Origin: an uncultured Sulfuricurvum sp.
Lineage (GTDB): Bacteria > Campylobacterota > Campylobacteria > Campylobacterales > Sulfurimonadaceae
DNA: 62,285 bases
Direction: 5' to 3'
NCBI GenBank assembly: GCA_903844635.1
Contig: CAIMUF010000018.1
Coordinates: forward strand, 1-62,285
Part shown: piece by piece, positions 9,585-18,072 of the stretch
Position numbering within the stretch: the stretch's first letter is position 1
How the letters are laid out: each line of letters opens with the position of its first letter
Translations under genes and position numbers: made by a program
Notes under the pieces: model-generated
Told to the model about the DNA's origin: nothing
Seen by the model: only the letters and a program-made list of their open reading frames with translations
The model's database searches: none

Positions 9585-10127
9585 ATGTCGATTGTTGTAC
9601 TGGGCGTCGGAAATGTGCTCGAAGAAGATGATGGAATCGGTATCTATGCGGCAGCATATCTTCGTGCCAATTATACGTTGAGTCCTCAGGTTCAGGTCAT
9701 TGACGGCGGAGTGGAGGGGATCAATCTTCTCAATCTTTTTTTAGAAAATGACCACATTATCATCCTCGATACGATCAATCTCGATGACAGTGCAGGAAGT
9801 ATTTACAACATCCCCTCGTATGAACTTAGCGGATATGGACTTAACAGTGGCGGTGCACATGAAGTAGGTGTGATGCAGTGTCTGGATATGATCGAGCTGA
9901 TGGGGAAACCGCTTCCAAAATCGAATGTATTGGGGATTGTCCCTGCTACGATTTCTTTTCGCATGGGACTAAGTCCAGACCTCACGGATAGGTTTGATAG
10001 CTATATCGCAACGATTATCAACTATCTCAAAACCTGTGATATTGAGGTGGGTAAAAAAGAGTCCCTTCAAACGCTATTAGAGATTATCGATGAATTTAAA
10101 TATCCAACTCATCTGTCCAAATTATAG
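9585..10127 (+). CDS. hydD: Hydrogenase maturation endopeptidase
   Basis: This 180-residue protein would remove the C-terminal tail of HydB after nickel insertion. The conserved GVGNVLEEDDGIG, IDGGVEGINLL, ILDTINLDD and GGAHEVGVMQCL segments place Asp, Asp and His at the three nickel-sensing positions; Asp for Glu at the first also occurs in HycI. It is 3 nt after the upstream paralogue. Its stop overlaps the convergent toxin gene by 6 nt. In Wolinella-type operons hydD sits between hydC and hydE; here it has moved behind hypF. Confidence 0.93.
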   Translation: MSIVVLGVGNVLEEDDGIGIYAAAYLRANYTLSPQVQVIDGGVEGINLLNLFLENDHIIILDTINLDDSAGSIYNIPSYELSGYGLNSGGAHEVGVMQCLDMIELMGKPLPKSNVLGIVPATISFRMGLSPDLTDRFDSYIATIINYLKTCDIEVGKKESLQTLLEIIDEFKYPTHLSKL

Positions 10128-10397
10128 GCTTTTTCGATATTTAGTAATACCTAAGAGTACAATTTTTGTATCATAAATTTTATAAGGTATTGTATACCCT
10201 TTAAAAACGCAATCCCTTATTGTCTCATCATCAAAGTAGATAGATTTTCGATATTTGTACAGATGCGGATGAATATTACTAACGATTTCTTGCAATTCGT
10301 TTGCAAAGTGATGAGCATTATTTTTATTGTCTTTGGCGATATAAACTAAAATTTGTACAATATCCTCTGCAAATTTTTCACTTCGCTCAAGTATCAT
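10122..10397 (-). CDS. ParE/RelE-family toxin
   Basis: This 91-residue protein has the ParE/RelE architecture. An N-terminal helical hairpin (SEKFAEDIVQILVYIAKDN...FANELQEIV) is followed by a beta region ending in YTIPYKIYDTKIVLLGI. It starts one base after the upstream antitoxin gene, the standard antitoxin-first order. Whether it acts as a ribosome-dependent RNase or a gyrase poison cannot be told from sequence. Confidence 0.8.
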   Translation of the reverse strand: MILERSEKFAEDIVQILVYIAKDNKNNAHHFANELQEIVSNIHPHLYKYRKSIYFDDETIRDCVFKGYTIPYKIYDTKIVLLGITKYRKSL

Positions 10398-10398
10398 A

Positions 10399-10635
10399 TT
10401 AGTTAACAGCTTCTATGGATGCGTGCATTTTATTCCAAAAGTTTGCATCAATAGGAGAGCTGTTTCCTTTTTCAACTTCATTGAGAGCATTTGCGTAATC
10501 TTCTTTTTCGTTTTCAAATTCTCTGTCTATTGGTCTTGCAATAATTTCAATCTCTTTGCCCTGAAAAAGTAACTTTAGTGAATCAAAAAACAATGGTGTT
10601 ATTTCATCAGCATTAAGTCTAAATGTTGAAGTCAT
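10399..10635 (-). CDS. Antitoxin partner of the ParE/RelE-type toxin
   Basis: This 78-residue, acidic protein opens with a short beta segment (TSTFRLNADEI). It continues into helical and charged segments and a C-terminal part (NFWNKMHASIEAVN) that could clamp the toxin. Position and size mark it as the antitoxin. No strong DNA-binding signature was recognised, so the subfamily is unknown. Confidence 0.75.
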   Translation of the reverse strand: MTSTFRLNADEITPLFFDSLKLLFQGKEIEIIARPIDREFENEKEDYANALNEVEKGNSSPIDANFWNKMHASIEAVN

Positions 10636-10706
10636 AATGTTGCCTTTAAGTAATTTTCTATTTCAAAGTATAGCACATTACGTTCGAAACTCCCGTTCAT
10701 CCTTTT

Positions 10707-12977
10707 TTATGCAGGCAAGAGTGAGGTTCGCTTCAAAAATTCCTCAAGCTCTGTAATCGGCAATGGCCGACTGTATAAATACCCTTGATAGGCAGTACAT
10801 CCATTGGCTTTGAGAAATTCTCGTTGAGCCTGTGTCTCTACTCCCTCAGCAATCACATGCATTTCCAGACCGTGTCCCATGGTGATGATGGTTCGGGTGA
10901 TCATTTCATTATTTTTAGTACCGGGGATATTGTCTACAAATGATTTGTCGATTTTAAGCTGCGTAAGAGGAAGTTGTGCCAGATAGGCGAGCGAGGAAAA
11001 TCCTGTTCCGAAATCATCCATGGAGAAAGTGATACCAAACTGTTTAAGAGCATTCATTTTCTCGATGGTATCCTCCATGTTTTCGATTACGATACTTTCG
11101 GTAAGTTCGAGTTTTAAAAGCATTGGATTGATTCCGCTTGCTTTGATAATACGTTCCACTTGAGCTACATAGTCCGATTGCCGAAATTCTTTTGCACTGA
11201 CATTGACGGCTATTTTAAGTGCGCTCGTATGGGGATGCGTTTCCCATTGTTTGAGTTGGGAACAAGCAGTTTCCATGACCCATTTCCCGATCGTTAAAAT
11301 CAATCCAGTCTCTTCGGCAAGGTGGATAAAATCATCGGGTGCTACGATCCCTCGTCGCGGATGGCTCCACCGTATCAGTGCTTCAACACTTTTAACGTTC
11401 CCTTTACTGTCGACTTGGGGCTGATAATAGAGACGGAATTGTTTTTCCGAGATGGCGAGGTTGAGTTCGGACTCCAATGCGATTCGAAACTCCAGTTCTT
11501 TTTGCATCTCGGGATCAAAAAAGCGCAGCGTATTTCGTCCTGCATCTTTGGCTTTGTAGAGCGCGAGATCAGCCTGTCTGAGAAGATCTTCGATGGTATC
11601 ATCTTTGGTGAGCAAGCTTATCCCGACACTAATCTTACAATGGTATTCTAAGCCGTTGAGATTAAAAGGTTTTTCCATTGTCTCTCGCAGTTTTTCTCCC
11701 AGCTGTTGAGCCATGGTAGCTGCTTCGTTCATCTCGCAGCTTAGATTGTCTAACAGGATAACGAATTCATCCCCTCCTTGACGCCCTACCGTATCGGATT
11801 GACGGACATTGGCGCGTAAACGCTGTGCCACATCCATGAGCAATAAATCGCCCACACTGTGACCGCGCGTGTCGTTAAGTATCTTAAAATGGTCCACATC
11901 GACAAAAAGGAGAGCTCCATACTCCCCGCTTCGAGCTGAGGAACTGATGGCTTGTGTGATTCTGTCTTGCAATAAGCGACGATTGGGCAGGGATGTGAGT
12001 GCATCATAGTAGGCAAGACGATGAATGGCGGCCTCGGACTCTTTATCTTCGGTGATATCCGAAAAATTACCGACATAATGAGTTACACCCAATCCTTCAT
12101 TTTGTACCGCTGTGATGGTCAGGAGTTCAGCATAGATTTCCCCATTTTTACGCCTGTTCCATATCTCACCCTGCCAGCGGCCTTGAGCGTTAAGGGTAGA
12201 CCACATACGTTCATAAAACTGTTTATTATGGCGTCCTGATTTCAAAATGGTAATGGGTTTACCAATCGTGTCTTCAGAGTTAAAGCCTGTGATTCGGCTG
12301 AAAGCCTGATTGGTTCGCAGTATTATTCCCTTAGTATCGGTGACAATGATTCCATTTTGGGATTCGAAGGCAATGGCGGCGACGCTTAAGTCGCTTTCTC
12401 CCTTTTTCCGCTGAGTGATATCGTGAAGCACAATACGCAAGTCCATTCCGCCCTTACCATTTTTTGCTATGGATGAGTCTAATTGTGCCCAAAATTGTGA
12501 CCCATCGCTCTTCACCATGCGCAGCTCGCACGTTTGTGGCAGATGCGTCGAAAGGAGTTTTTTACGGTTATGATAGCAGATGTCTTGATCTTCATGGAGG
12601 ATAAAGTTACTGATTAGATGATGGAGAAGGGCACTTTTTGGGGTGCCGAGTAAGATAGTGGAGGTGAGGTTGGCTTGAAGGATTTTGCCCTCGTCGGTAA
12701 GGGTAAAATATCCGACAGGTGCCAGCTCATAGAGGTCAAAATAGCGTTCTTTTTCCTTGGTAAGTTCAGCTTTTTGTTGGAGTAATTCCTCATTTTGAAG
12801 TTCAAGCTCGATTTGATGAATGTGCAGTTCTTGCAGTAGATCCTGACTTGTTTCAGGTGAAAGATCTTTGCTTAAAGATGGTGCATCCTTAGATACTAAG
12901 AGTTCGGCTTGTCCACGTAAAATCTGCGCCTGGACCTCTGCATTTTTGAGATCACTTTTACTTTTTTTACGTTTCAT
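10707..12977 (-). CDS. PAS-GGDEF-EAL cyclic-di-GMP signalling protein
   Basis: This 756-residue protein lacks clear membrane segments. A coiled-coil (about 45-85) precedes three PAS-like modules (about 85-310). A GGDEF domain with intact GGDEF (RQGGDEFVILLD, near 405) follows, then an EAL domain with VEALIRW and DDFGTGFSSL. Both enzymatic signatures are intact, so it may both make and degrade cyclic-di-GMP. Its ATG overlaps the TGA of the upstream CheB-CheR gene by 4 nt, so the two are translationally coupled. Confidence 0.93.
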   Translation of the reverse strand: MKRKKSKSDLKNAEVQAQILRGQAELLVSKDAPSLSKDLSPETSQDLLQELHIHQIELELQNEELLQQKAELTKEKERYFDLYELAPVGYFTLTDEGKILQANLTSTILLGTPKSALLHHLISNFILHEDQDICYHNRKKLLSTHLPQTCELRMVKSDGSQFWAQLDSSIAKNGKGGMDLRIVLHDITQRKKGESDLSVAAIAFESQNGIIVTDTKGIILRTNQAFSRITGFNSEDTIGKPITILKSGRHNKQFYERMWSTLNAQGRWQGEIWNRRKNGEIYAELLTITAVQNEGLGVTHYVGNFSDITEDKESEAAIHRLAYYDALTSLPNRRLLQDRITQAISSSARSGEYGALLFVDVDHFKILNDTRGHSVGDLLLMDVAQRLRANVRQSDTVGRQGGDEFVILLDNLSCEMNEAATMAQQLGEKLRETMEKPFNLNGLEYHCKISVGISLLTKDDTIEDLLRQADLALYKAKDAGRNTLRFFDPEMQKELEFRIALESELNLAISEKQFRLYYQPQVDSKGNVKSVEALIRWSHPRRGIVAPDDFIHLAEETGLILTIGKWVMETACSQLKQWETHPHTSALKIAVNVSAKEFRQSDYVAQVERIIKASGINPMLLKLELTESIVIENMEDTIEKMNALKQFGITFSMDDFGTGFSSLAYLAQLPLTQLKIDKSFVDNIPGTKNNEMITRTIITMGHGLEMHVIAEGVETQAQREFLKANGCTAYQGYLYSRPLPITELEEFLKRTSLLPA

Positions 12978-15565
12978 TTGAAAGGACCTTCGGATGATTC
13001 ATTTAAGCGTTCTGTTGTCGTGATCGCATACATTTTGTTATTGTCATCGACCAACGCCGTTGCTGTGATCCAAACTTCTTTGATCGTACCGTCTTTGCAA
13101 AGACGTTGAGTGAGATACGGCTTCAAAATCTCGTCGTGGCTGAGCTGATATATCTTTTCTAATTCTTTTTCTCGAATCTCTTCGGGTATGCGATTACGTA
13201 TATTCATCATCAAGGCTTCTGTCTCACTCCATCCATATTTTCGTGCTGCACTTGGGTTCCATGCGATGATATTCCCCTGTAAGTCCTGTACCGTGATAGC
13301 ATCGTATGCATCACGAATGATGGTTGCCATATGGCGCAAGGATTCTTGTGCGCTCATGATTTCGGTAATATTAACAAAGGTGATAACCGCACCTTTAACG
13401 ACATTTTCAAGGGTTCGATAGGGGATGATGTGCATCATGTACCACTGATCTGTCGTTGTGTATACTTTGATCTCTTTTGGAATCAGCGTATCCAGTACGG
13501 CTTGTATGTCTGATTGCAGCGTGTTGTATCCGCTCAGAGTGGATGTTATGTGGCCTACGGGCCGACCGATGTCACTTGGAATGAGGTTGATGAGGAGACT
13601 GGCCGAGGGGGTATAGCGTAAAATACAAAGATTTTGATCCACAAACAGCGTCGCAATTCCGGTACCTGAGAGAAGGTTGTTCATATCGTTGTTGGCTTGG
13701 GACAATGCTATTACTTTCGTTTGCAGTTCAGCGTTGACCGTTGAGAGTTCTTCATTGAGCGATTGCATTTCTTCTTTAGAGGTTTCGAGCTCTTCGTTGG
13801 TGGATTGCAACTCTTCATTGGTCGATTGAAGCTCTTCGTTGACGAGCTGTATCCTATCTGCGGTATTCGTAGGTATCTCACCAACGTTCAGCGGAAAGTT
13901 CGCATCTCCATACAAATAGAGCATATCACCATTGGCGCTTACCAGTACGCCGGTAGGAGTGTTTTGAAGTAAAGTATTATCTTGAATGGATGATTTTGGT
14001 GGCATGAGAGTTCCTTTATATGCAGGAGTGGTGATGGGAATGACATTATTTATAAATCCGCGTCGTTCTTGTTTGAGGGCGTCACTGCATTCATACAGTT
14101 TTGATTTTTCATCCAAACACGTAAAGAGATTATGAAACTCCCCAATCCCCTCTGAGGCTCCTAATAAGAGTATACCTTTAGCATTGAGAGCATAATGGAA
14201 TAAGGGAATGACTTTTTTTTGCAGTACAGAGCTAAAATAGATTAGGAGGTTTCGACAGCTGATCAGATCAAGATTGGAAAAAGGAGGATCTTTGATGACG
14301 TCTTGCTCCGAAAAAATAATCATGTCACGAATTTCTTTAGTTATACGGTAATGTTTTCCATCCGGTTCCAGAGCAAAAAATTTCTCAAGCCGTTGGGGAG
14401 TGATGTCGGCGGCAATGCTAATGGGATAGAGACCGGCACGAGCGGTTGCAATAGATCGGGTATCAATATCGGTGGCAAAGATTTGTATTGTATACGGGTT
14501 CCCAAGAGTTTCAATGTGCTCTTGTAGGAGTATGGCTAAAGAATACGGTTCTTCACCGCTGGAGCATCCGCATGACCAAGCACGGATGACACTCTTGGCA
14601 GGTTTCCCCTCAAAGAGTCGGGGAATGACTTTTTCTTCCAACATGTCAAATACTTTGGGGTCACGAAAGAAATTGGTCACTCCAATTAACAAATCGTGAA
14701 ATAAAGCTTCTACTTCAGAGGGCGAATTTAACAAATATCGGATATATTCTTCTATATCATCAATCTGCTGAATGGTCATACGTCTTGTAGTACGGCGATC
14801 GATACTGCTGGGCTTGTAGTGTGAAAAATCATGTCCTGTTTGATCTCGAAGGAAGAGAAAAATCTTTTGAAGGTTATTTACATGCTTGGGGAGGATGGCT
14901 GGGATTGGAGCAGGTGTAAGAACTCCCCATGTATGGGTGATATAGTCCATAAGCACCGCCGGCATCTCTTCAGGCAATAATTCATAATCGACTAAACCTG
15001 TAGCAATGGCACTCATCGGCATTCCGTTAAATTGGGCAGAATCGATGTTCTGCACCATCACCATTCCCCGTTCTTTTTTGATCGCCATTATCCCTTTTTT
15101 GCCATCACTGCCAGTACCTGAGAGGATAATAGCGATCGAATGCTCATGCTGATCCACAGCTAAAGAACGAAAAAAGAAATCGATGGGAAGACGCTGGCCT
15201 CGTGCCTGTACCGGTTCCAATAGCTGTAGTGACCCGTTGATCAGGGCAATATCGTGGTTTGGTGGGATAACATAGACGCAATTTGGTTGTACAATCATCC
15301 CATCCTCAGCCTCAAAAACGTGCATTACCGTATAGCGACCGATGATCTCTGAGAGGATACTTTTATGATCAGGGGAGAGATGCTGAATCAATACAAAGGC
15401 ACAATCAGGATGGAGACCCATGGGCATATTTGAAAAAAAGGATTCAAATGCCGCTAATCCTCCCGCTGAAGCACCGATTCCGATGATTGGGAAAGTGATG
15501 TTTTTCGGATGTCGTTTTATCTTCGTATGTGACGCAGCAGTGCTGTTTTTTTTTGAATTATTCAA
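12974..15565 (-). CDS. CheB-CheR-PAS fusion protein
   Basis: This multidomain protein of about 863 residues combines three parts. First is a CheB methylesterase-like domain with a Ser-His-Asp set (GASAGG, IQHLSP, LSGTGSDG). Next is a CheR methyltransferase domain (VTNFFRDP, CGCSSGEEPYS, ATDIDTRSI). After a repetitive Glu/Gln-rich coiled coil (NEELQSTNEELQSTNEEL) come two PAS domains. TTG 15565 is preferred because AGAGGGG lies 6 nt upstream; the frame is open to TTG 15598 without a site. Such fusions modify receptors or feed alternative signalling outputs. Coupling to the downstream GGDEF-EAL gene points to c-di-GMP rather than classical chemotaxis. Confidence 0.92.
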   Translation of the reverse strand: MNNSKKNSTAASHTKIKRHPKNITFPIIGIGASAGGLAAFESFFSNMPMGLHPDCAFVLIQHLSPDHKSILSEIIGRYTVMHVFEAEDGMIVQPNCVYVIPPNHDIALINGSLQLLEPVQARGQRLPIDFFFRSLAVDQHEHSIAIILSGTGSDGKKGIMAIKKERGMVMVQNIDSAQFNGMPMSAIATGLVDYELLPEEMPAVLMDYITHTWGVLTPAPIPAILPKHVNNLQKIFLFLRDQTGHDFSHYKPSSIDRRTTRRMTIQQIDDIEEYIRYLLNSPSEVEALFHDLLIGVTNFFRDPKVFDMLEEKVIPRLFEGKPAKSVIRAWSCGCSSGEEPYSLAILLQEHIETLGNPYTIQIFATDIDTRSIATARAGLYPISIAADITPQRLEKFFALEPDGKHYRITKEIRDMIIFSEQDVIKDPPFSNLDLISCRNLLIYFSSVLQKKVIPLFHYALNAKGILLLGASEGIGEFHNLFTCLDEKSKLYECSDALKQERRGFINNVIPITTPAYKGTLMPPKSSIQDNTLLQNTPTGVLVSANGDMLYLYGDANFPLNVGEIPTNTADRIQLVNEELQSTNEELQSTNEELETSKEEMQSLNEELSTVNAELQTKVIALSQANNDMNNLLSGTGIATLFVDQNLCILRYTPSASLLINLIPSDIGRPVGHITSTLSGYNTLQSDIQAVLDTLIPKEIKVYTTTDQWYMMHIIPYRTLENVVKGAVITFVNITEIMSAQESLRHMATIIRDAYDAITVQDLQGNIIAWNPSAARKYGWSETEALMMNIRNRIPEEIREKELEKIYQLSHDEILKPYLTQRLCKDGTIKEVWITATALVDDNNKMYAITTTERLNESSEGPFK

Positions 15566-15633
15566 AAATATCCCCTCTTCGAAAGTCGTCTTTTTCAAGA
15601 ATAGCCTAGTGTTTTGATTATAACATTTATCTA

Positions 15634-16344
15634 TTAAATATTTTCAATCGAAGGTCGAAAATAAAGTTGTTCAAGAACCTCGCTGCGCTGTATCAAAGGT
15701 GTATTAAATTTGAACTCAGCCTCTTTGAGATAATAAGGGAAAAATTCAGCGCTTACCCCTTTAAAAGTCATGATGAAGTTTTCAAAATAGTACCAAAAAC
15801 GCTTTATCGCGTTATCGTGTTCGGATATTTTGATGATTTTACTGCTTCGCATGAATTTCGAAAACTCTTTCGTGTAAACGTCTTCGAGATTGTCTTCTAA
15901 AAATTGTTGTTTATAAACGCCCAAAGAGGGCATTAAAATTGTGTAAACATGCTCACCGTATGCAAATGTCAAAAAATTATGGGAGTCGAAAATAGCTTTT
16001 TTGTCATGACGTTTTGATTTTTCGAGATAGAGATATTCTTCGTATTGGGATTCTTGGGTACGATGTAAATGGTATTGTTCTTCACACTGCTGTGCGATGA
16101 GTTTACGAAAATTTTGATAGTAGGAAAGAGCAGTAGCATAGCTTGCTTCGGTAATTTTAGACGCACTCAACGCATTCTCATCTGTGCAAAACAACTCGAT
16201 AAGGTGCAGGATTTTAGTGACTTTCGTCGGACTGTACTTTTTTTTGCATGCCGAGCATTTGACCATTCCATCGTTGAGCGAATAGAGCGTATGGCGACAG
16301 TAGATACAAAGATGAGGTTGTTTCATAAAGTATATTGTAGCCAA
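15634..16344 (-). CDS. IS1595-like transposase-derived protein, probably domesticated
   Basis: This 236-residue protein starts at TTG (or in-frame ATG 16326); neither has a good ribosome-binding site. The N-terminus has a zinc ribbon (CIYC...CSAC) and a helix-turn-helix-like segment. The C-terminus reads FWYYFENF...FKGVSAEFFPYYLKEAEFKFN, matching the end of IS1595-type transposases (fWs...f.GVS...yYL.E.eFrFN). The expected DDE-type acidic centre is not clear, and no terminal inverted repeats or target duplication were seen around it. A domesticated or decayed transposase is therefore inferred. Confidence 0.65.
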   Translation of the reverse strand: MATIYFMKQPHLCIYCRHTLYSLNDGMVKCSACKKKYSPTKVTKILHLIELFCTDENALSASKITEASYATALSYYQNFRKLIAQQCEEQYHLHRTQESQYEEYLYLEKSKRHDKKAIFDSHNFLTFAYGEHVYTILMPSLGVYKQQFLEDNLEDVYTKEFSKFMRSSKIIKISEHDNAIKRFWYYFENFIMTFKGVSAEFFPYYLKEAEFKFNTPLIQRSEVLEQLYFRPSIENI

Positions 16345-16369
16345 TGGAGATGCAAGCGGGGCGAATACG

Positions 16370-17131
16370 TTAAAAAGTCCAGAGCAAACTTGTTATATAG
16401 GCTGTATCTTCTTTTTTAACCCCTACGGCAGGATTGCTGTCATAGCCGTATTTTGCCGTCAAGCTCAAATTTAATTTGCCATAGATCGGGATGATAAGCT
16501 CCGCGGTCTGTGATGAGACATAATCGGACAGGTCATTGAATTTTGGTTGGAAATAGCCTAGATAATTGAGTTTCGAGGCGTTTGCAAAGCTTTTGGTGTA
16601 GGCCAGATAGCTGTTGAGACGATAATTTTCTTCATTTGGATTGATAGCAGGGTGGGAATAGTTAATCTTTTCCAATAAACCGCCCATGGCAACATATCCT
16701 TTGCCCCACTCATCGGAATTAAGAAATCGCCAACGCAGACCGGTTCCCGCAAGTGAACGTGCGTTAATATCTTTAATCTTGTCTTGCTCGGACTGTACAA
16801 AGAATTCGCCTATCCAGTCTTTATTCTCATCTATGGCGTGGATGTAGCGTAAGTGAGCATAACTTTTGTCTTCGTTTGTTGTCCCACTGGATTTTCCATA
16901 ATCGTAGGTAAATATTCCCCACGCTAAATAATCGATTCCTTGATCGTATTGCAATCGCAGCCCCAGTGAGTATTCATCTTTTTCGGTATTCCCGCTTTTG
17001 GAGCTTAGTGCCCCTGAAACATTACCGCTCAAGCCGATATTGGAACCAATATCAACGGGTGCAATACTGACAAGAGCAAACAGAGAAGTAGACATACATA
17101 CGAGTAAGAAAAATGAAAAAATAAAGCGCAA
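16370..17131 (-). CDS. DUF481-like outer-membrane beta-barrel protein
   Basis: This 253-residue protein begins with a signal peptide (FIFSFFLLVCMSTSLFA). Alternating beta-strand segments follow (GLSGNVSGALSSKSGNTEKDEYSLGL and others), and it ends in the aromatic SLLWTF expected of outer-membrane barrels. The pattern fits the DUF481/YdiY salt-induced outer-membrane family. It is transcribed away from the nickel transporter with a 197-bp shared upstream region. Ligand and role are unknown. Confidence 0.8.
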   Translation of the reverse strand: MRFIFSFFLLVCMSTSLFALVSIAPVDIGSNIGLSGNVSGALSSKSGNTEKDEYSLGLRLQYDQGIDYLAWGIFTYDYGKSSGTTNEDKSYAHLRYIHAIDENKDWIGEFFVQSEQDKIKDINARSLAGTGLRWRFLNSDEWGKGYVAMGGLLEKINYSHPAINPNEENYRLNSYLAYTKSFANASKLNYLGYFQPKFNDLSDYVSSQTAELIIPIYGKLNLSLTAKYGYDSNPAVGVKKEDTAYITSLLWTF

Positions 17132-17328
17132 TGGATACCTTTGATTAAAATAGTACTCGAATTATAGCGTTTAGAAGGGGATAGGGAAAAGATCTGTCAT
17201 ACTAGATGCATCAAAAAATAAAATATGAGTCCTGAAAATGGATAAGAAGATTATTTTTTTAGTTTCTTTTTATTCTATTGTCTTATAATCGTCCATCTGA
17301 ATGATTATTCATAATGAATGAGGATGCT

Positions 17329-17967
17329 ATGGAACTGGGTTTAATTGTAATTTTTTGGTACGGTATCTTACACGCGTTTGGTCCCGATCATTTGACCGCT
17401 ATTGCTGATTTTTCAATCGGTAAAGAGGCCAAAAAAACATTTTTGATTGTGGGTGCTTTTGCGGTAGGGCATGGAATAATGCTTTTTATGTTTGCAAAAA
17501 TTCTGCAATATTATACACTGAGCGAAGCGTTCTTGGCCTATGGCGATGTGATTGCATCGAGTGTGATTCTGTCCATCGGAATCTATCTGCTTTATATGGT
17601 TTTTGCCAATAAAATTCATTTAAAAACCCATACCCATGAGCATAAAAAACACGTTCATATTTGGTTTGGGAATGAACATCAACATGAATCGTCTACCACT
17701 ACATCCGCATTTGGGGTAGGTGTCTTGATGGGGATCGGCGGTGTGCGAGGTATGCTCGTTACGCTTGGTGTGCTCCATGGACAAGCTGTCGATTTTAGCA
17801 TGATACTCGCATTTATAGCGGGAGTCATGGTAGTATTTTTTAGTTTCGGTTTGGTTATTTCGTGGATCAATAAAGACATTTTGACCAATATAAAAAACGT
17901 GCGACGAGTTTTCGCTACGGTAGGAATTATTTCTGTCCTTGTGGGCGGGAATATGCTATTGGCGTAA
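17329..17967 (+). CDS. NicO/UreH-type nickel transporter
   Basis: This 212-residue membrane protein has six likely helices. Its diagnostic first-helix signature, HAFGPDHLTAIADF, is followed by GHGIMLF. A cytoplasmic His-rich loop (HTHEHKKHVHIW...EHQHE, about 105-125) precedes GVLMGIGGVRGMLV. Location directly before hypB supports nickel supply for the hydrogenase. ATG 17329 is chosen because GAGGA lies just upstream; ATG 17314 has no site. Cobalt transport cannot be excluded. Confidence 0.87.
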   Translation: MELGLIVIFWYGILHAFGPDHLTAIADFSIGKEAKKTFLIVGAFAVGHGIMLFMFAKILQYYTLSEAFLAYGDVIASSVILSIGIYLLYMVFANKIHLKTHTHEHKKHVHIWFGNEHQHESSTTTSAFGVGVLMGIGGVRGMLVTLGVLHGQAVDFSMILAFIAGVMVVFFSFGLVISWINKDILTNIKNVRRVFATVGIISVLVGGNMLLA

Positions 17968-17970
17968 AAT

Positions 17971-18049
17971 AATTGTCTGCCTCGCATGAGGCAAGCTTTA
18001 GTGCCTTGTGCTGCAAGCGTAGCTAAAGGGATGTATTCCTTTGGCGTTT
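17971..18049 (-). repeat. Dispersed structured repeat, copy B (inverted)
   Basis: Read on the minus strand this copy matches copies A and D closely: GCCAAAGGAATACATCCCTT, then the GCTACGCTTGC core, then TGCCTC-ATGC-GAGGCA. It fills the gap between the nickel transporter and hypB. The final stem is fully conserved although its loop differs from the other copies. Confidence 0.8.
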
Positions 18050-18072
18050 AAAAAATATTAAGGATTTTAACT

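Noticed and set aside
17132-17328. NikR operator before the nickel transporter
   Set aside because: ATTATTCATAAT-like sequence is present but does not match the spaced TATTATT-N11-AATAATA pattern well enough to call.
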